Source: Calcarisporiella thermophila CBS 279.70 (lineage: Eukaryota > Calcarisporiellomycota). Taken from it: 64,000 bases of DNA. The position numbers and the translations under genes were made by a program. Of this stretch, positions 21,763 to 35,608 are shown in pieces (the first letter of the stretch is position 1; every line of letters begins with the position of its first letter). Under the pieces are notes generated by a model. It ran no database searches, was not told where the DNA came from, and saw only the letters and a list, made by a program, of their open reading frames with translations. The stretch spans positions 1,046,540-1,110,539 of the forward strand of contig NW_027192198.1 in NCBI RefSeq assembly GCF_041956535.1. The letters are read 5' to 3'.

Positions 21763-23227
21763 AGGAGGATTGGCGGCCGCTGGGGCAGGGATTTTGGGGA
21801 ATAAATTATATATTTGACAAGAGACACCGAGCTATGTGGCGGCGTCCGGGGCGTCGGGCGGGGGCTAAAGGAGAGGCAGGGGGGGGGGGGAGAGGGGGAG
21901 ACGGCGCCGCGAAGGAAGGTAAACAAAGAACAAAGGCCCGTTCGAGCGCTGGTATATAGGGAGGGGGAGGGGAGAGAATAAATAGGGGATGAGAATAAAT
22001 AGGCTATTCTGAACCAGAAGCGTTGGCCGGCAACGCCTGAAAGCAAATAACTTATTCGGGGGGAAGCGCGGGGAGAGGGGGAAGAGGGATGATGAGGGGG
22101 ATTCGATGATGATAAGGAAAGCAGAAGAAGGCCGCAAAAAAAAGCAAATAGTCAAACACAGCGCGTCCCCAGCCTTTGTTGCCTGTGTAGCGTGAGCGGC
22201 AAAATTCATTGGACTGAGCTTTATTGAGGTAGATCCCTTCCGCGCACCATTCGCGACATCATGCCTGCTGCAAACTTGCCACCATACAACCCGCCCGGAG
22301 GGGGGCGGCCGAGACAAAATGGAAAGGCCCAGAGAAACCTGGTCAGGGTGGGAAAAAGAAGCCGCCGCCCCCCTCCCTCGCCCCCAGCCGTGCCATGAGA
22401 CCGATCTGCACCTCCCGCGCCAATGCCCCGCCCCGCCCCCCCTCGTGGGCCCGTCCCAGGCCCGAGGGGCAGAGACGGGGGAAACTGCAATCTCATCTAA
22501 TTTGTCCCCTGTCAACCATGGCCCATCGCGGCCCGGTCCTCGATGAATACGAAACATGGTGCTCTTCGCCCAGCTCCGGGGCTTCTCCGCGGCCCGCTCT
22601 GGCTTTGCTCGACGCTGCACCACCGGCCCACGGTGTCTCTTCCAAGGCCGGCGAGGCTGGGCAGGACGCGGCCGCATCCGCAGCGGTGCATTTCCAGCCA
22701 AGCTTTGGGTCCGTTCGTTTCTGGGCCCAGAATCGTGAGAGAGCGGCTCACCGATCCAGTGCCGGCCCTCCCGATCCCGCCAACTTTGGAGCGGAGGTCA
22801 CCGCATGAGAGAGGCACCTCCGGCTTCCAAATCGAGCCAGCCCTCGTACGCTTCGGTGTCGTGTGTACCACCCGGCCGAACCATTTGTACTCTGGCCCGG
22901 CCGGCGCTTCCCTCGATGACGGGAGGCCAATGGCTGCGCCCTCGCCCAAAACAAAGCCCTCGATCTCGCAGCTCGATGGCGATCTGGACCATTTCCGCGT
23001 CGTTGCCCCGGTGCTGCGGGAACAGGAGCTCCTCTCCCCTGGGACCGGGCGGCGGCCGGCCTCGACCTGCTTAGCAAGCCATGCCGGTTCAGAGCCCAAG
23101 CTCGATTTGCCGGCTGGGCCTGTGTTGATTTTCGCCCTATAAGCAGAAACACCAATTAACCGGAGATAATTTGTCATATCGGCTAGCGTGGGCCTTCGCT
23201 AACCCTATTCCCTAATACCTCCCCAAT
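21763..23227. other. GC-rich divergent intergenic region
   Basis: 1.46 kb between the minus-strand C2H2 gene and the plus-strand thioesterase gene. About 22220-23110 is strikingly GC-rich for this window, and long ORFs run on both strands (for example 22512-23177 minus, 22543-23142 plus). None has a recognisable domain, and overlapping ORFs on both strands are expected from base composition. It may be a long leader, promoter island or unrecognised exon. Confidence 0.45.
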
Positions 23228-23897
23228 ATGAATTCCCTCCGCTCCATGCACAATGCTTTCCGCCTCCCCCTCTCGCGACCAAGGCCATTCTCCACCCTCC
23301 CCGCCTCCCCTCGGGACCCGCCTCCCCTCCGGGCGCCCATCCCCCCTGGCGTAGCCCGCCAGCTCGAGGGATTTCCCAGCGTAATGAATCAGATCGTTGC
23401 ATGGGGAGACATGGTATGTAACCCCTCCCCCCCCCCATCCCTAATCTCTAGCCCCATCATCGCGCTCATGTGGCTTCTGCTTTCATGCTTGGTAGGATAG
23501 CTTCGCCCATTTGAATAATGTGCAATACCTAAGGTACATGGAATCCGGTCGCATTAATTTTTTCCACTCTCTGAGCCCTTTCCTTCCCCCCTCCTTTATG
23601 GACAACTTTGTCACGGCCAAGAAGGTCGGCCCCATCGTGAAATCCATCCTGTGCAAGTACCGCTCGCCCGTGGTCTACCCAGACACCCTGGCCATTGCCC
23701 ATCGGATCTCTGACCTCGGCCCCGACCGATTTACCATGGCCTTTCGCGCCGTGTCCTATGCGCAGGAGAAGATCGTGGCGGAGGGAGAATGTGTCGTGGT
23801 GACGGTGGATTACGAACGCGGGGGCGTCAAGGCGCCGGTTCCGCGTGAGCTGGTGGAGGTGTTTGAGACCGTGTTGAAGAGGGAACAGGGAGAGTGA
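23228..23897 (+). CDS. 4HBT-family (hot-dog) acyl-CoA thioesterase, probably mitochondrial
   Basis: Two exons (23228-23413, 23496-23897) encode about 195 aa. The first 30 residues are rich in Arg and Ser without acids, like a mitochondrial presequence. The hot-dog active-site region WGDMDSFAHLNNVQYLRYMESGRI spans the splice junction: Asp after GDM and the H-x-N-N-V-x-Y segment are typical of 4-hydroxybenzoyl-CoA-type thioesterases. The rest fits the fold (TMAFRAVSYAQ, E-G-E-C-V-V-V-T-V-D). It would hydrolyse acyl-CoA; the substrate cannot be read from the sequence. Confidence 0.85.
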
Positions 23898-24135
23898 ATG
23901 CCCGTCTTGCACAAGCAAGCGTTGCTTAGACTTAGGTAGACTCAATAAAGCAAACTAAAAGAGTGTATAGACACATTGACGAAAAGTTTATTGGTGCTAT
24001 TCTCGTGAACCATGAGGGGGAGATTTTCCTTGTTTTGTTAAAAAAAAAAATCAAAATAAAGAAGAGAGGGGCGCGGGGAAAGTGCAGCGGGAAGTAAGAA
24101 ATGGGAAATAAGAGGAGGGGATGCCAGCGGTTGCT

Positions 24136-25726
24136 CTAAAGATCGGCAGGGAGGATCTTGCCGGTGCACTCTCCAAATCCAACCCGGAATCCGTCTTTCG
24201 ACTGGCAGTAGCCCACAATGCGCACGGCATCTCCGTCCTCAATGAACTTGCGGGTGGTCGCGCCGCACTTCACGTCGCGCTGCCCGGACCACGACAGCTC
24301 GAGCATGGAGCCGAAGGAGTCCTCGGTGGGGCCGCTGATCGTGCCGGTGCCGCACAGATCGCCGGTGCGCATGTTGCACCCATTGACGGAATGGTGCGCG
24401 AGCTGCTGGAAGATGCTCCAGTACATGTACTTGAGATTGGACCGGCATACGGTGTGGAAGTCCTGCGCGCCGTTGGGCTTGATGTCCACCTCCAGAACGA
24501 TATCGTAGGCGGTGTTGCGCCCCTTCTCCTGCAGATAGGGGAGCGGCTCGGGATCCTGCGCGGGCCCGGGGACCAAGAAGGGTTCAAGCGCATCCAGGGT
24601 CACGACCCAAGGAGAGATCAAGGTGCCCATGTTCTTGCCAAGGAATGGGCCAAGGGGCTGGTATTCCCAGGCCTGAATATCACGAGCACTCCAGTCGTTC
24701 ATCAACACGAGGCCGAAGATGTGGTCCCGCGCCTGGTCAATCGGGATGCGGCTACCGAGCTCATTGCCCGTTCCAACGAGGAAAGCCTATCCAAAGGGGG
24801 GGGGTGCCACCATTAAGAAAAAAAAAAACACCCTAGAAACAGAGAAAAGGGGGTCCATCATCGGGCCTATCCTGCTTACCATTTCCAGCTCAAAGTCCAT
24901 ACGGGCAGAGGGCCCGTACACGGGGGGTTGATCGGGCTTCGGGCGGCGCTGGCCGCAGGGGCGCTTCAAATCCGTTCCAGACACCACGACGCTGGAGGCG
25001 CGACCGTGATACCCAACGGGAAGGTGGAGCCTTGTTCACAAACAGAAACAGACAAAGACAAATAAGCCATCGAGAACCTGTTTAAATCCATTCGACCATC
25101 TTTACCAGTTAGGCATAAGCGCATTCTCCTTGCCACGGAACATGATACCGACATTAGAGGCGTGCTCCTTCGAGGCGTAGAAGTCTGTGTAGTCACTGTA
25201 GAGCCATAAATAGAGTCCATCAATCCAATCCTTCTCGTGTTAGGAGACACATAAGGAGAAGAGGGAATTACCCAATCTCGGCGGGGAGGTGCATCCTGGC
25301 ATCCTTCATCGCAACAAAAGCCACTTGTCTTAGGGCAGCATCGTCGCGCAATGTGGCGCAATCGTCCGAGAGCAGCGTCTGCAAGAGACGGCGGGTGGCC
25401 TGCCACACGGGCTTACCCTGAGCCATGAAGGCATTGAGGGTGGGTTGAGCAAAGAGGGCCAAAGGATCCTTGATTTCCTTGGAGAGAAGAGAGGCAATGG
25501 CCGAAAGGTCGAGGATGTGATCGCCAATCGCTACTCCCACGCGAGGAGTGGGCTAAATTAATTATCCATGCGCATTAGGTTAATTAGAGGATGTGGAATG
25601 GAGGAAGAGGGGGAAAGGCCGGGCGCCATTTTGAAGACTTACGTTGGAGGAGGTCGAGAAAATACCATAGGGGAGGTTCTGGATGGGGAAGTGCGAGTCG
25701 GCGGGGACGTCGATGAAACTCTTCAT
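24136..25726 (-). CDS. FAH: Fumarylacetoacetase
   Basis: Five exons (25643-25726, 25272-25552, 25106-25195, 24880-25030, 24136-24786) join in frame to 418 aa, the usual family length. It catalyses the last step of tyrosine and phenylalanine breakdown, fumarylacetoacetate to fumarate plus acetoacetate. The N-terminus [21 protein letters not shown] matches the SH3-like domain start. Catalytic-domain marks are [12 protein letters not shown], the loop [14 protein letters not shown], metal-site acids in MDFELEM and [11 protein letters not shown], and the C-terminal GTGTISGP. All key regions are intact. It is transcribed in the same direction as the PP1 gene. Confidence 0.97.
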
Positions 25727-26399
25727 TTTAGTTTAGAATATTATATTTATTTATTATTTTTCAGCAAAAAAACCGAGACAAGCTCTTTTACGCTGGTTGT
25801 TTGTGATGTTGTATTTCGAGATTGCATCCGTGGGAAAATTAAGGGGAGGAAGGGTGGCTGATTTCTCAAAAGCACTCTTCTCCCCTTCGGCTCCCAAATC
25901 GAATTTTGGTTGGGTTGTGCAAGTGGCCCCCCAGGGGGGAGAAAGGTTGCAAGGCGACCAGGTGGGTGGCAAAAAAAGTTGTGCTTTATCAGTTGAAAGT
26001 ACACAAGAGGAAAATTATAAAAGAGATAGAAGAGGGGAAAATAAAAGAAGAGAAAAAAGAAATCAACATCAAAACGGGTGCCGGGAGAGAGAAAGGGGAT
26101 TCATTACATCCGCTAGCACTTCCCAATAGACACATTCGCAAGCAAAGGATTGAAAAAGAAATGAAAGGAAAAAAAATATAAAATATATATGAGCAAAGAA
26201 AGTCAAGACAAAAAAGAATCAAGGAAAGCTGGGGAGAAGAGGTAGAGAAGAAGGGCGACGCGATGGAAAAAAAAAAAGAAGGGTGGGAAAAAGAAGAAGA
26301 AGAAGAAGAAGAAAAAGAAGAAAGTAGAGACTTCAAGAAAGAAAAACATGCCATTCTTCATGCACACCTTGGGAGAGGGGGGGGGGTAACCCACTTAAA
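25727..26399. other. Intergenic region with purine-rich (GAA)n tract
   Basis: Between the FAH start and the PP1 stop. 26000-26345 is extremely purine-rich on the plus strand, including (GAA)n at 26292-26329. Apparent ORFs here are low-complexity translations. Confidence 0.6.
26292..26329. repeat. (GAA)n microsatellite
   Basis: Repeated GAA units with a few interruptions in a purine-rich block downstream of PP1. Confidence 0.8.
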
Positions 26400-27694
<1,295 letters not shown>

Positions 27695-28143
27695 GATGAA
27701 ATCGGGAGAATTAAAATGATCAATCTGGAAATGATGAGAAGCGTAGAGCAAGAGATTAATAACATTGGCATTCAGCACAAAAAATTATCTGAGCATCCAC
27801 ACGACGGATCTCTCCTGGGCAAGATGCAGAGAAAATCCAAGGGACGGAATGATGCAAGCAGCCCAGATCCATTTCTACCCATCCACAATACACGCTCTGC
27901 AAAACATCATCCGATGTACTGGGGAAACACCAACCTTGATTTCCTTCAATCACAAAGGGAAAACACGCACAAATGAAGAGATGTATTTTATATATGTGTC
28001 TGAGTCACGTATCTTGGTAGTATTAAAATATAGGATAATTAGTTGGTGTGTCTTGATGGAAAAAAGTGAGTATTGAAAAATAATTTTTAATTAGTGAAAA
28101 AAAAAAAAAAAAACTTCGGACGCAGCAGATGAAACCAAAAATT
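27695..28143. other. Upstream region of PP1
   Basis: 449 bp holding the PP1 leader/promoter and an A-run at about 28098-28114. No gene is seen. Confidence 0.5.
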
Positions 28144-28215
28144 GGGCTCAACTGGGAATTGAACCCAGGACCTCTCCCACCCTAAGGGAGAATTATACCA
28201 CTAAACCATTGAGCC
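28144..28215 (-). tRNA. tRNA-Pro (AGG)
   Basis: The complement forms a complete 72-nt cloverleaf. The acceptor is GGCTCAA/TTGAGCC, the D arm TGGTTTAGTGGTA, the anticodon stem CTCCC/GGGAG with loop TTAGGGT (anticodon AGG), and the T arm has GGTTCAATTCC. No intron and no CCA. Confidence 0.95.
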
Positions 28216-29961
28216 ACCCTATTCGGTGAAATTTAGATTTGAGAAATCTTTTTATAGCGGAATTTTTCTGTATAATTTTCACAGATGGATTTTTTTAAAG
28301 AGACATTCTCAGGAAGGTTAGTGTTCATAGTTTAGGCCTTTTTTGAAATATACAAGGTTCGATAACCTTTGTAAGAGACTTAATACATTTTATCAGAGAA
28401 TCCTGGATACACTACGTTTATATTTCTAGGGATAATATCAACGCATTGGATGCCACGAGGAGACGCAAGGCAAAGACCGACAAAAGCATGATGGTATTAT
28501 ATCCAAAGGTATATTTCCGTTTGATCTACATATAAATCAATGGGCCATGAGTAGAGGTCCAAAGGAAAAAAAATGAAGAAGAAAGCTTAAAAATAAAAAT
28601 GGGTCAAGAGCCGACAAATTCAGATCATCGATAGTCAGGAGGTGACCTTTGATTTCGAAGACGTAGGGTATACCTAGAGCGACCTAATCTGTTTTGAGTC
28701 GTTTCAACCTTTATACTTCGATTACTTATATTTAATTTCTCTAAGTTGACCCCACTGTTATAATAAATTTTAAATTAACAGAGCACGTAAGTACTTGCCT
28801 CCAGAAAGGAAAAAAAAACCATTAAAATAAAAGTGATTTTTTATTTTACTTTCCCGTTTTCCTACAGCTGCTTTACTTTCAGCCTCATATACATATATAT
28901 ATATCTATTTACTATGTTTTTTTTTTTACACCATCACATTTCTCTTTAATCCATCTATGAATAGCCGCATTGAAAGTGACTTTATCATCCTATCCTAATG
29001 TACCTTCAATTTTTCGACACCTATCCTACCTTTTTCAACCTAGCCCTCATACCATCAGGAGTAGATATCTCCCAGCGTGAGCGGGGGCCTAACTGTCTGC
29101 CATTGAACTGGCGTTCAGTGGCCCATTTCTTTGATTACCCAGCCTCTAGAGGCAAGGGAGATTGCTTGTCATTTGTATTTAATTTTTACTTAAAAATGGA
29201 ATAATGAAGCGACCGATTTCTCTCCGTCCATGGCCCAAGCCCCCTCCCAGTTCCCCAATGAATGCAGCCTTCTGCTGAATTTCAATGCATCCCAGTAGGA
29301 ACGCGCATGTAACCAGATCCAAGTGCGTCCATATATTCTATTCAAGGCTTGAGTTGATGAAGTTAAATGAAAGTAAACCTTCTCACTATGACTATATATA
29401 GCAGTGTCGGGATGGTCAGATATCAAGATCGCCAGGGACGCTTCCTCAGAAATCCGATGTCTCCTTCTCATCAAGTAACGAAAATGGACGCTTGCCTCGG
29501 GGCAATACCGAATTCCAAATTCCAGAAGGAGAGAGAAGCAGGATCTTTTGGGAACAGAATATACCATTTGCTTATTTACCAGCATTGATTGCCTTGCTAA
29601 AAAGGCAGTCATCGCCCCTTTGTTGAAAAGAACAGAATGAGGGTCAAGCCTGTCCAGAATCCGCCGATGGGAGTGGCCGACTCAACCAGTAGGTCGGGTC
29701 TATTATGGGCTCAGGCCGACAGGGGGCAGGCTGACTCTCAGTAGGTTTTTCGTTAATGCGTCCATCCAAGTTGACAGCTGCGTTGTAGAAATTGTATATA
29801 TATTCTTTTTAACTTACAGAGGAGGAAAAGCAAAATGTAAATAAATTGTATAGCACCATGGATTAGTAGTAAACAGAAGAGGGGAAGATTTTTTCATATA
29901 TGGAAAATGCATCAACCCAAGGGCAAAGAGTCGGGCTCGTGGCTCTAGGAACTCTGGTCCA
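28216..29961. other. Intergenic region, possible retroposon debris
   Basis: No supported gene. About 28765-28810 resembles the repeated tail seen at 17445 and 17826. A minus-strand ORF at 29190-29612 (140 aa) has no recognisable motif and is not called. Confidence 0.4.
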
Positions 29962-31540
29962 TTATTCTACAATGGTCAACTCCTTGATCCGATTGGGCGC
30001 GTAGGTGTCTTTGTACTTCTCCCAGATTTCCTTGAGTGCATCAATGTATTGCTCTTGAAGTTCGGCTATATCATCTGCGGTAATGTTGGTTTTTTTCTGG
30101 GTAGGAATGGGCTTTCCGTCTGAAAAAAATGGCCGGGGGGTCAGAGGAGTTAGCGCACTTTCCCAGAGAAGGGCATCCGAGGAGGAAGAGCAGAGTACTT
30201 ACACACGACGACAATAGGACGTCTGTGGGGTAGCAGCCCATAGTCATCTAGAGAGAGAATCGATGTTTGGGTGAGCTTACGGGTTAGGCTCGATTCGGCA
30301 ATAAAGAGAAAAGGGCTTACAATTAAAGATGCCTCGGCCATGGAAGAGCGGAAGCGTGAAGCTGAATATCCGCTGGAACTGTTTCTGGAACTTGAATAGG
30401 AAAGAGTCGCGCTCGTTCTTGATTTGGTCGAAAATGTCATTCTCTCCAAATCCAAGCACGGGAACCAGCGAGGCCCTATGGTCCACGGTCACACACGCGT
30501 TAGTTTATGGAGTTCGGGGGCGGCCAAAAAGACCCGAACATCAGCACGCTTACCCAGTCTGTAGGGCTAGTTTGATGAAGCCATGGCGCCTTCGCAAGGC
30601 CAAATCCATTGTGCCCGGACGAGAGAGCAGACTCTCCGTCGCTCCTCCAATGACGATGACAATCGAATTGCCGGGCCCCTTGTTCAAGATATTGAAGCAC
30701 GACGAGCGCGACTAAAGAGCAAAGAGAAATGAGCTCGACATCTATACCGGGGGGGGCAACTGGTGAGACAAGTGCCCAGCATTACATACCACCGCACACA
30801 CGCCGTGGGCCATCAGCCAATCTCTGTAAAATGGCGTTGTGAAATTAATGGTGAGCGTCAACAAATGCGGTTTGACACCCGGAAAGAGCTCGGAGAAACC
30901 AGTCCCCTCGGTAGCAAAATTAGCCCATGCGCCCATTCCAATGATGCCGTGGGGATGGTACCCAAAAATGTAGTTTTTCGATGGATCTAGATCTCCTTCC
31001 TAGAATGCATGGACAGAATTAGGGGATAAGAAAATGGGGATTCACGAAATGGGTGGCCGCCTGCCAAGTACCTTAATAGCTCTAATCGGAAAGAATCTGG
31101 GAGGCAATATAAAAACAGGGTGAGATTCACGCAATTCCCACCACCGAAAGCCCATGGGCCACTCACTCTGCAAACCATCGCCAAACCACCATTCTCCTGA
31201 CCCACTGCAGGGGTCGCCCCCCGTTTTCGGGGGCCCGATCAAATCGAGACCACACCAAGTATGAAATGACAAAGGGCCATGCAAAAGGAATGGCACAGAG
31301 CAGGAAGAAGACCCCCAAGCAGATCGACATCATGCAGAAGAAGACGAGCACGCCGAATGTCTGGCGGCGCCGGCGAAGAGGGATATTGAGCGGGGCAAAC
31401 CGAATGTGCTGATTGGGCTTTTTCTCAGGCTGTGAGGGAGGGGGAGGGGCCCCGTTGTCCTTGGGCTCCTTGCCGGCGACTGCGGCGGGCTCGTTTCGGC
31501 TGTCACCATTTTCATCCCGTGGGGCGTCGGGGATCGTCAT
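29962..31540 (-). CDS. DGAT2: Diacylglycerol O-acyltransferase type 2 (DGAT2)
   Basis: Seven exons (31167-31540, 31072-31096, 30790-30999, 30554-30711, 30321-30475, 30203-30247, 29962-30119) give 374 aa. The second exon is only 25 nt. It transfers an acyl group from acyl-CoA to diacylglycerol, making triacylglycerol at the ER and lipid droplet. The N-terminus is Pro-rich and cytosolic, followed by a hydrophobic hairpin (about 62-97). The active-site HPHG lies at about 148-151 in NYIFGYHPHGIIG. Also present are GGATESLLSRPGT, RRRHGFIKLALQTGASLVPV, FGENDIF and LPLFHGRGIF. No key residue is missing. Confidence 0.96.
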
Positions 31541-32567
31541 GTCGAGGTGTGATTAAATGCGCAAATTCGAGCAGGTGTTTTGGACTATGAAGAGAGTTTG
31601 TTTGCAAAGCAGAAGCTAGAACGCGTGAAAGAAGTGAGAAAAAGAGAAGTGTTAATCTGAATTGGGAACCTCCAATCGCTTTCCGCCGAAAATTTGCAAT
31701 CTGGTTGGTCGCGGAGGGGCATAGCGGACGAGCGAGAGGCCGATGGAGACTCAAATCAGCCGAATATCGGCCTGCTCAGAGAGCTGCCGCTCACCCTGCA
31801 CCGATCCCCGTGCTCGGTAGGACTAAGCCACAGCCCGCTGCCCTATGCTTCCGCGGCATGCTCCAAAGTGACAGTTTGGTGCGGTACCAACCACCCGCCT
31901 TTGCCTCTTGCCTCCAGTGTAACAGCCCGAACTCAAAGGCCCCTTTTCATCAAGTCCCCACAAAAAGCAGCCCGTTCGTTTCAGCTTCATCCACGCCTTC
32001 TCCTCTCGAGCCCCCATGCGTCCCCCTCTCCTTCTCCCCTGCTCCACCACGCATAGAGTCCGTCCTCAGCGCCACGAGCCGAGCCTGGCTATCGTGGCCA
32101 GAGTATTGCTGAGTATGTTGCACAGTTAAATTTGCCGTAGAGCGAGAGCGCACCCATATCTCCACCACGAGCAGATGCTCTGCTCTTCCAGCCGCCTGGC
32201 CACAATGGCGCGGGAAGAGACATACTGTGAGCATCCTTCCCCAACTCCAGCCTATGATGTCAAATCGATAGAGAGTCGTGAAGCCGAGAATCATTACAAC
32301 CCTAATCAAGCTTGCGTAACAATGGCCGTAAAGGGATATTTGTCTTAATAATTCAGGTTGACAGTACCTTTCTGCACCTGACTATGGCCAGAAGCAAGGC
32401 AGCATCCACCTTTCCGGATGCGCTACTTCTCTCTACAGCTTAGCTTAGCTTAATTTTCCTTTTGGGATGGACGACCAGTTTTATCATATGAAAAAAAAAA
32501 TAATCAACCAAAAATTGAAGGTCAGAGCCATTTCTGAAATCAGGTAATGCGGCTTCGGGCTCATCGG
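31541..32567. other. Intergenic region between DGAT2 and the transpeptidase gene
   Basis: About 1 kb, GC-richer at 31690-32230, with overlapping ORFs on both strands and no recognisable domain. It probably holds the DGAT2 promoter and transpeptidase 3' UTR. Confidence 0.45.
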
Positions 32568-34732
32568 CTAGTAGCCAATGGCTTGCCCATCGCCCCGCTG
32601 ATCGGAGCCGGCGGTCAGCACTCGTCTTCCTGTTCTCGCATCGCGCGAACACCGGATGATTTGCCCTTTGCCAAACACGTCCCGTTTCATGCCCGTGACG
32701 ACACGCACTCGGTGGCCTTTAGCCTCCAATCCCCGCACCACCTCCTCCTTGATCCCGTCCTCGAGGTAGATAACCCCGTCCTCCTCCACGCCAATGCAAA
32801 AGCGCGGGCGGTCTAGCGCGGTTTGCGGATCCATCTTGTAATTGAGAAGATTGAGAAGCACTTGAACATGGCCTTGAGGCTAAAGTTTTGAGTGGGAAAA
32901 AAAGAGAGAAAAATGAATACACAGGCAGAGAAAGACAATGGGATCATAGTTGCCTGCATGAATTTGCCCATGACTATGGTGCAAATAGAAAAAAGTCAAT
33001 CAATAGAATGGGTCAAAGAGCCAGCGGAGAGGCCAGGAAACTTACCGCCATAGCAGAGGAAGAGTTCCCCCTCCACCGTCACCATGGCCGGGATGATCGT
33101 GTGGTAGGGTCGCTTTCTTGGAGCGATGCAGTTGGGCGACCCCTCTGTCAGGTTAAACCCGCTGCCTCGATTCTGCAGCGTGAAGCCACAGCCCTTGGGA
33201 ATGGCCCCAGATCCAAATCCCTGGTAGTTTGAATTGATGAAACTGCACGCGTTGCCCTCTTCATCTACCACGGAAAAATAGACGGTCCCAGGCTGAGCGA
33301 GCGGCTTGCCCCGTTCCACATCGACTGACGCCCTCTCCGGGTCGAAGAGCTTCGACCGCTCAGCCAAATAGTCCTTGTGGAGCAGATTTTCGACGGGAAC
33401 GGGGCCATGGTCCGGATCGCTAACGTACCAACGCGCATCGATGAAGGCAATGCGAAGTGCCTCGATCACCGCGTGCAGATACTCGACCGAGTTGTGCTCC
33501 AGCGCCTTCAGGTTGATTCTTTCCTCCTTGTCGAGGGCCTCTAGAATGCCGAGGGCCATCAGCGCCGTAAGGCCCTGGCCATTCGGTGGACACTCGTAGA
33601 CCGTCACGCCCCCAAAGTCGATCCGAATGGGGTCAACGCGCGTCGACGTGTGGCTTGCAAGATCCTCCAAGGTCATGACCCCCCCACGAGACTGGATCAC
33701 ATTGACAATCTCCTGCGCGATTCTACCCCTGTAGAATCCGTCCTTCTTCTCCCGCGCCAGCACTCGGAAGGTTTCGGCCAAATTGGGCAATCGTATCACC
33801 TCTCCTGTCTGCGGGGCCCGCCCATCTACCAGCATCTCCTCGGAGTTGGGCGACGCTTCCTTGAGCTTCTTCTCCTCTCGCCCCCACGCATGGGCCGTAA
33901 TGGGGGACACGGGGTACCCTCCCTCGGCCAGTTCAATAGCGGGCTCCAATATCTCTCCCAGGGAAAGACGGCCACTTCCAAACCACTCGACCGTATCGAC
34001 CCAGCCGGCGGCCGCCCCCGGCACCGTGACGGAGTTGATGTTGGTATGGGGGATGGAGTCGCCTTGGACTTTGAGCATGTTCCGCACGAAGTCAAGGGTG
34101 AGAGCAGCGGGAGCGCGCCCCGAGCCATTCAAACCATAGACATGTCGCGATTTGGCATCGTAAAAAAGGCAGAAACAGTCGCCGCCAATGCCGGTTGAGC
34201 AGGGCTCTATGGAACCATGAGTGGGCATTAAAGGAATTTCCAAGCGATATTCCAAAAAAACATGGTTAATTGCTATACCTGTAACATTGAGCGCAGCAGC
34301 TGCGTTATAAATAGAAACAGCAGATGATAGTAATTAGTCAACGAATAGCTGATGCTAAAATTTTGCTTGCTCACCAACAGCAACGGCAGCATCCTAACCA
34401 TATATATATATTGAACAGGGTCAGTCAATATTCTAGCCATGAGGAGACGGTGTGCAAGGCGGAGCTACAATACTCACTGCAGCATTCCCTCCCTTCATTA
34501 ATATCCGTAGCCCAGCTTGTGATGCCAAGGGTTGACTATCCGGTAAAAAAAAGGAATTCGCCGCGCATTAGACCATTAATTCACTTCGTTAATAATGCAA
34601 AGGGTTGAATTCGGCATCTTGGATTGAGGAAGCTTACGAGGATGCAACCGCGGCCCTAGTTGCAAACACGGGCGAGCGACGGGATATGCTGGCAAAGCAG
34701 TCAGGTGGATATTCAATGGAGGGTAGAGCCAT
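32568..34732 (-). CDS. Gamma-glutamyltranspeptidase-family Ntn hydrolase
   Basis: Seven exons (34638-34732, 34478-34535, 34375-34393, 34279-34299, 33046-34206, 32954-32973, 32568-32879) join in frame to 561 aa. Exons 3, 4 and 6 are 19, 21 and 20 nt, and the last intron begins GC (CAG|GCAACT). The family autocleaves before a Thr that becomes the nucleophile; the match is PGTVYFSVVDEEGNA with Thr about 372. The start MALPSIEYPPDCFASISRRSPVFATRAAVAS and the GGNAADAAVAV block are typical of the soluble bacterial-like subgroup (YwrD-type). No signal peptide or anchor is seen, unlike periplasmic or vacuolar enzymes. Substrate (glutathione or another gamma-glutamyl or acyl compound) is not determined. 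Confidence 0.92.
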
Positions 34733-35608
34733 GTGGAGAAAGAACTTGGTCCGAGTTCTCAAGATATCGGTCACAATAAATCAAGATGGACGCGAAATAT
34801 TAGATCCGAGCTCCTTTGAAATATCGATTGGCTACAGAGAGCTGAATCCGAAATGGGTCAAGCCAAATTCTCTCTATATTACTATGGTTCCCTCGTGGGG
34901 TTGAATAGGGTGCGTGTCTGGCCATTCTACAAATTTTGTTAAAGGCCACACGCGTTGCTTCAAAGACTCTGAACTTAGCTATCACTTGATCATTAATATA
35001 GTTTGCTGGCAAGGAATTGCTCCAAGGGGATGTACTTTCAGAGATGTTAGAACTGGAAGTTTTGGGCTGGAGGCCATTTGTTCCAAACTCTACAAAACAC
35101 AATATAGCACAGTATGTACCAGGAACATAGGGGTGCAAATATATTATTTTATGAATCTAGTTGTTTTGCCTTTTTTTAAACCAAGTAAGACATTAGAAAG
35201 CATTGGCATTTAATGAGATCCTATCCTATGCTCAATTACCTAAGGTCGTGGTGTATAGTTATTGATAGCCATGAACATAAATAAATTTGATATTACAATT
35301 AGCTCCAATTTTGCCTTCCGTTCCTAAGGCTCATTTATAGTGCTACCTTCAGGGGGTGGTATTACAAGGAAAATTATAAATGTTTTCAGGTTGTATTAGT
35401 GTAATTTTTTTCTACAAAAACAATTTTATTGTAATTCTCTTGTAAAAGCTCAGTTTATCAATAAGCGGTCCCATCATTATGAATTATGAGCAGCCTACAG
35501 GTCTCTGTCAAAATTGTTTAAACTTAGTATATACAACGGCTTAAACAAAGAATTGATATTATTTTGATGGTATTATATTATTCCTTATAGGGACGGATAA
35601 ATGAATTA
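34733..35608. other. Intergenic AT-rich region
   Basis: Holds the upstream region of the transpeptidase gene. Short ORFs at 34605-35213 show no recognisable features. Confidence 0.45.

Noticed and set aside
22512-23177. Long ORFs on both strands in the GC-rich island
   Set aside because: They overlap one another, have no recognisable domain and fit stop-poor GC-rich sequence.
26203-26394. Phe/Ser-rich ORFs downstream of PP1
   Set aside because: They are translations of the (GAA)n purine tract.
29190-29612. 140-aa minus-strand ORF upstream of DGAT2
   Set aside because: No motif, no splice context, composition not convincing.
31690-32309. Overlapping ORFs upstream of DGAT2
   Set aside because: Both strands are open, with no domain or splice evidence.
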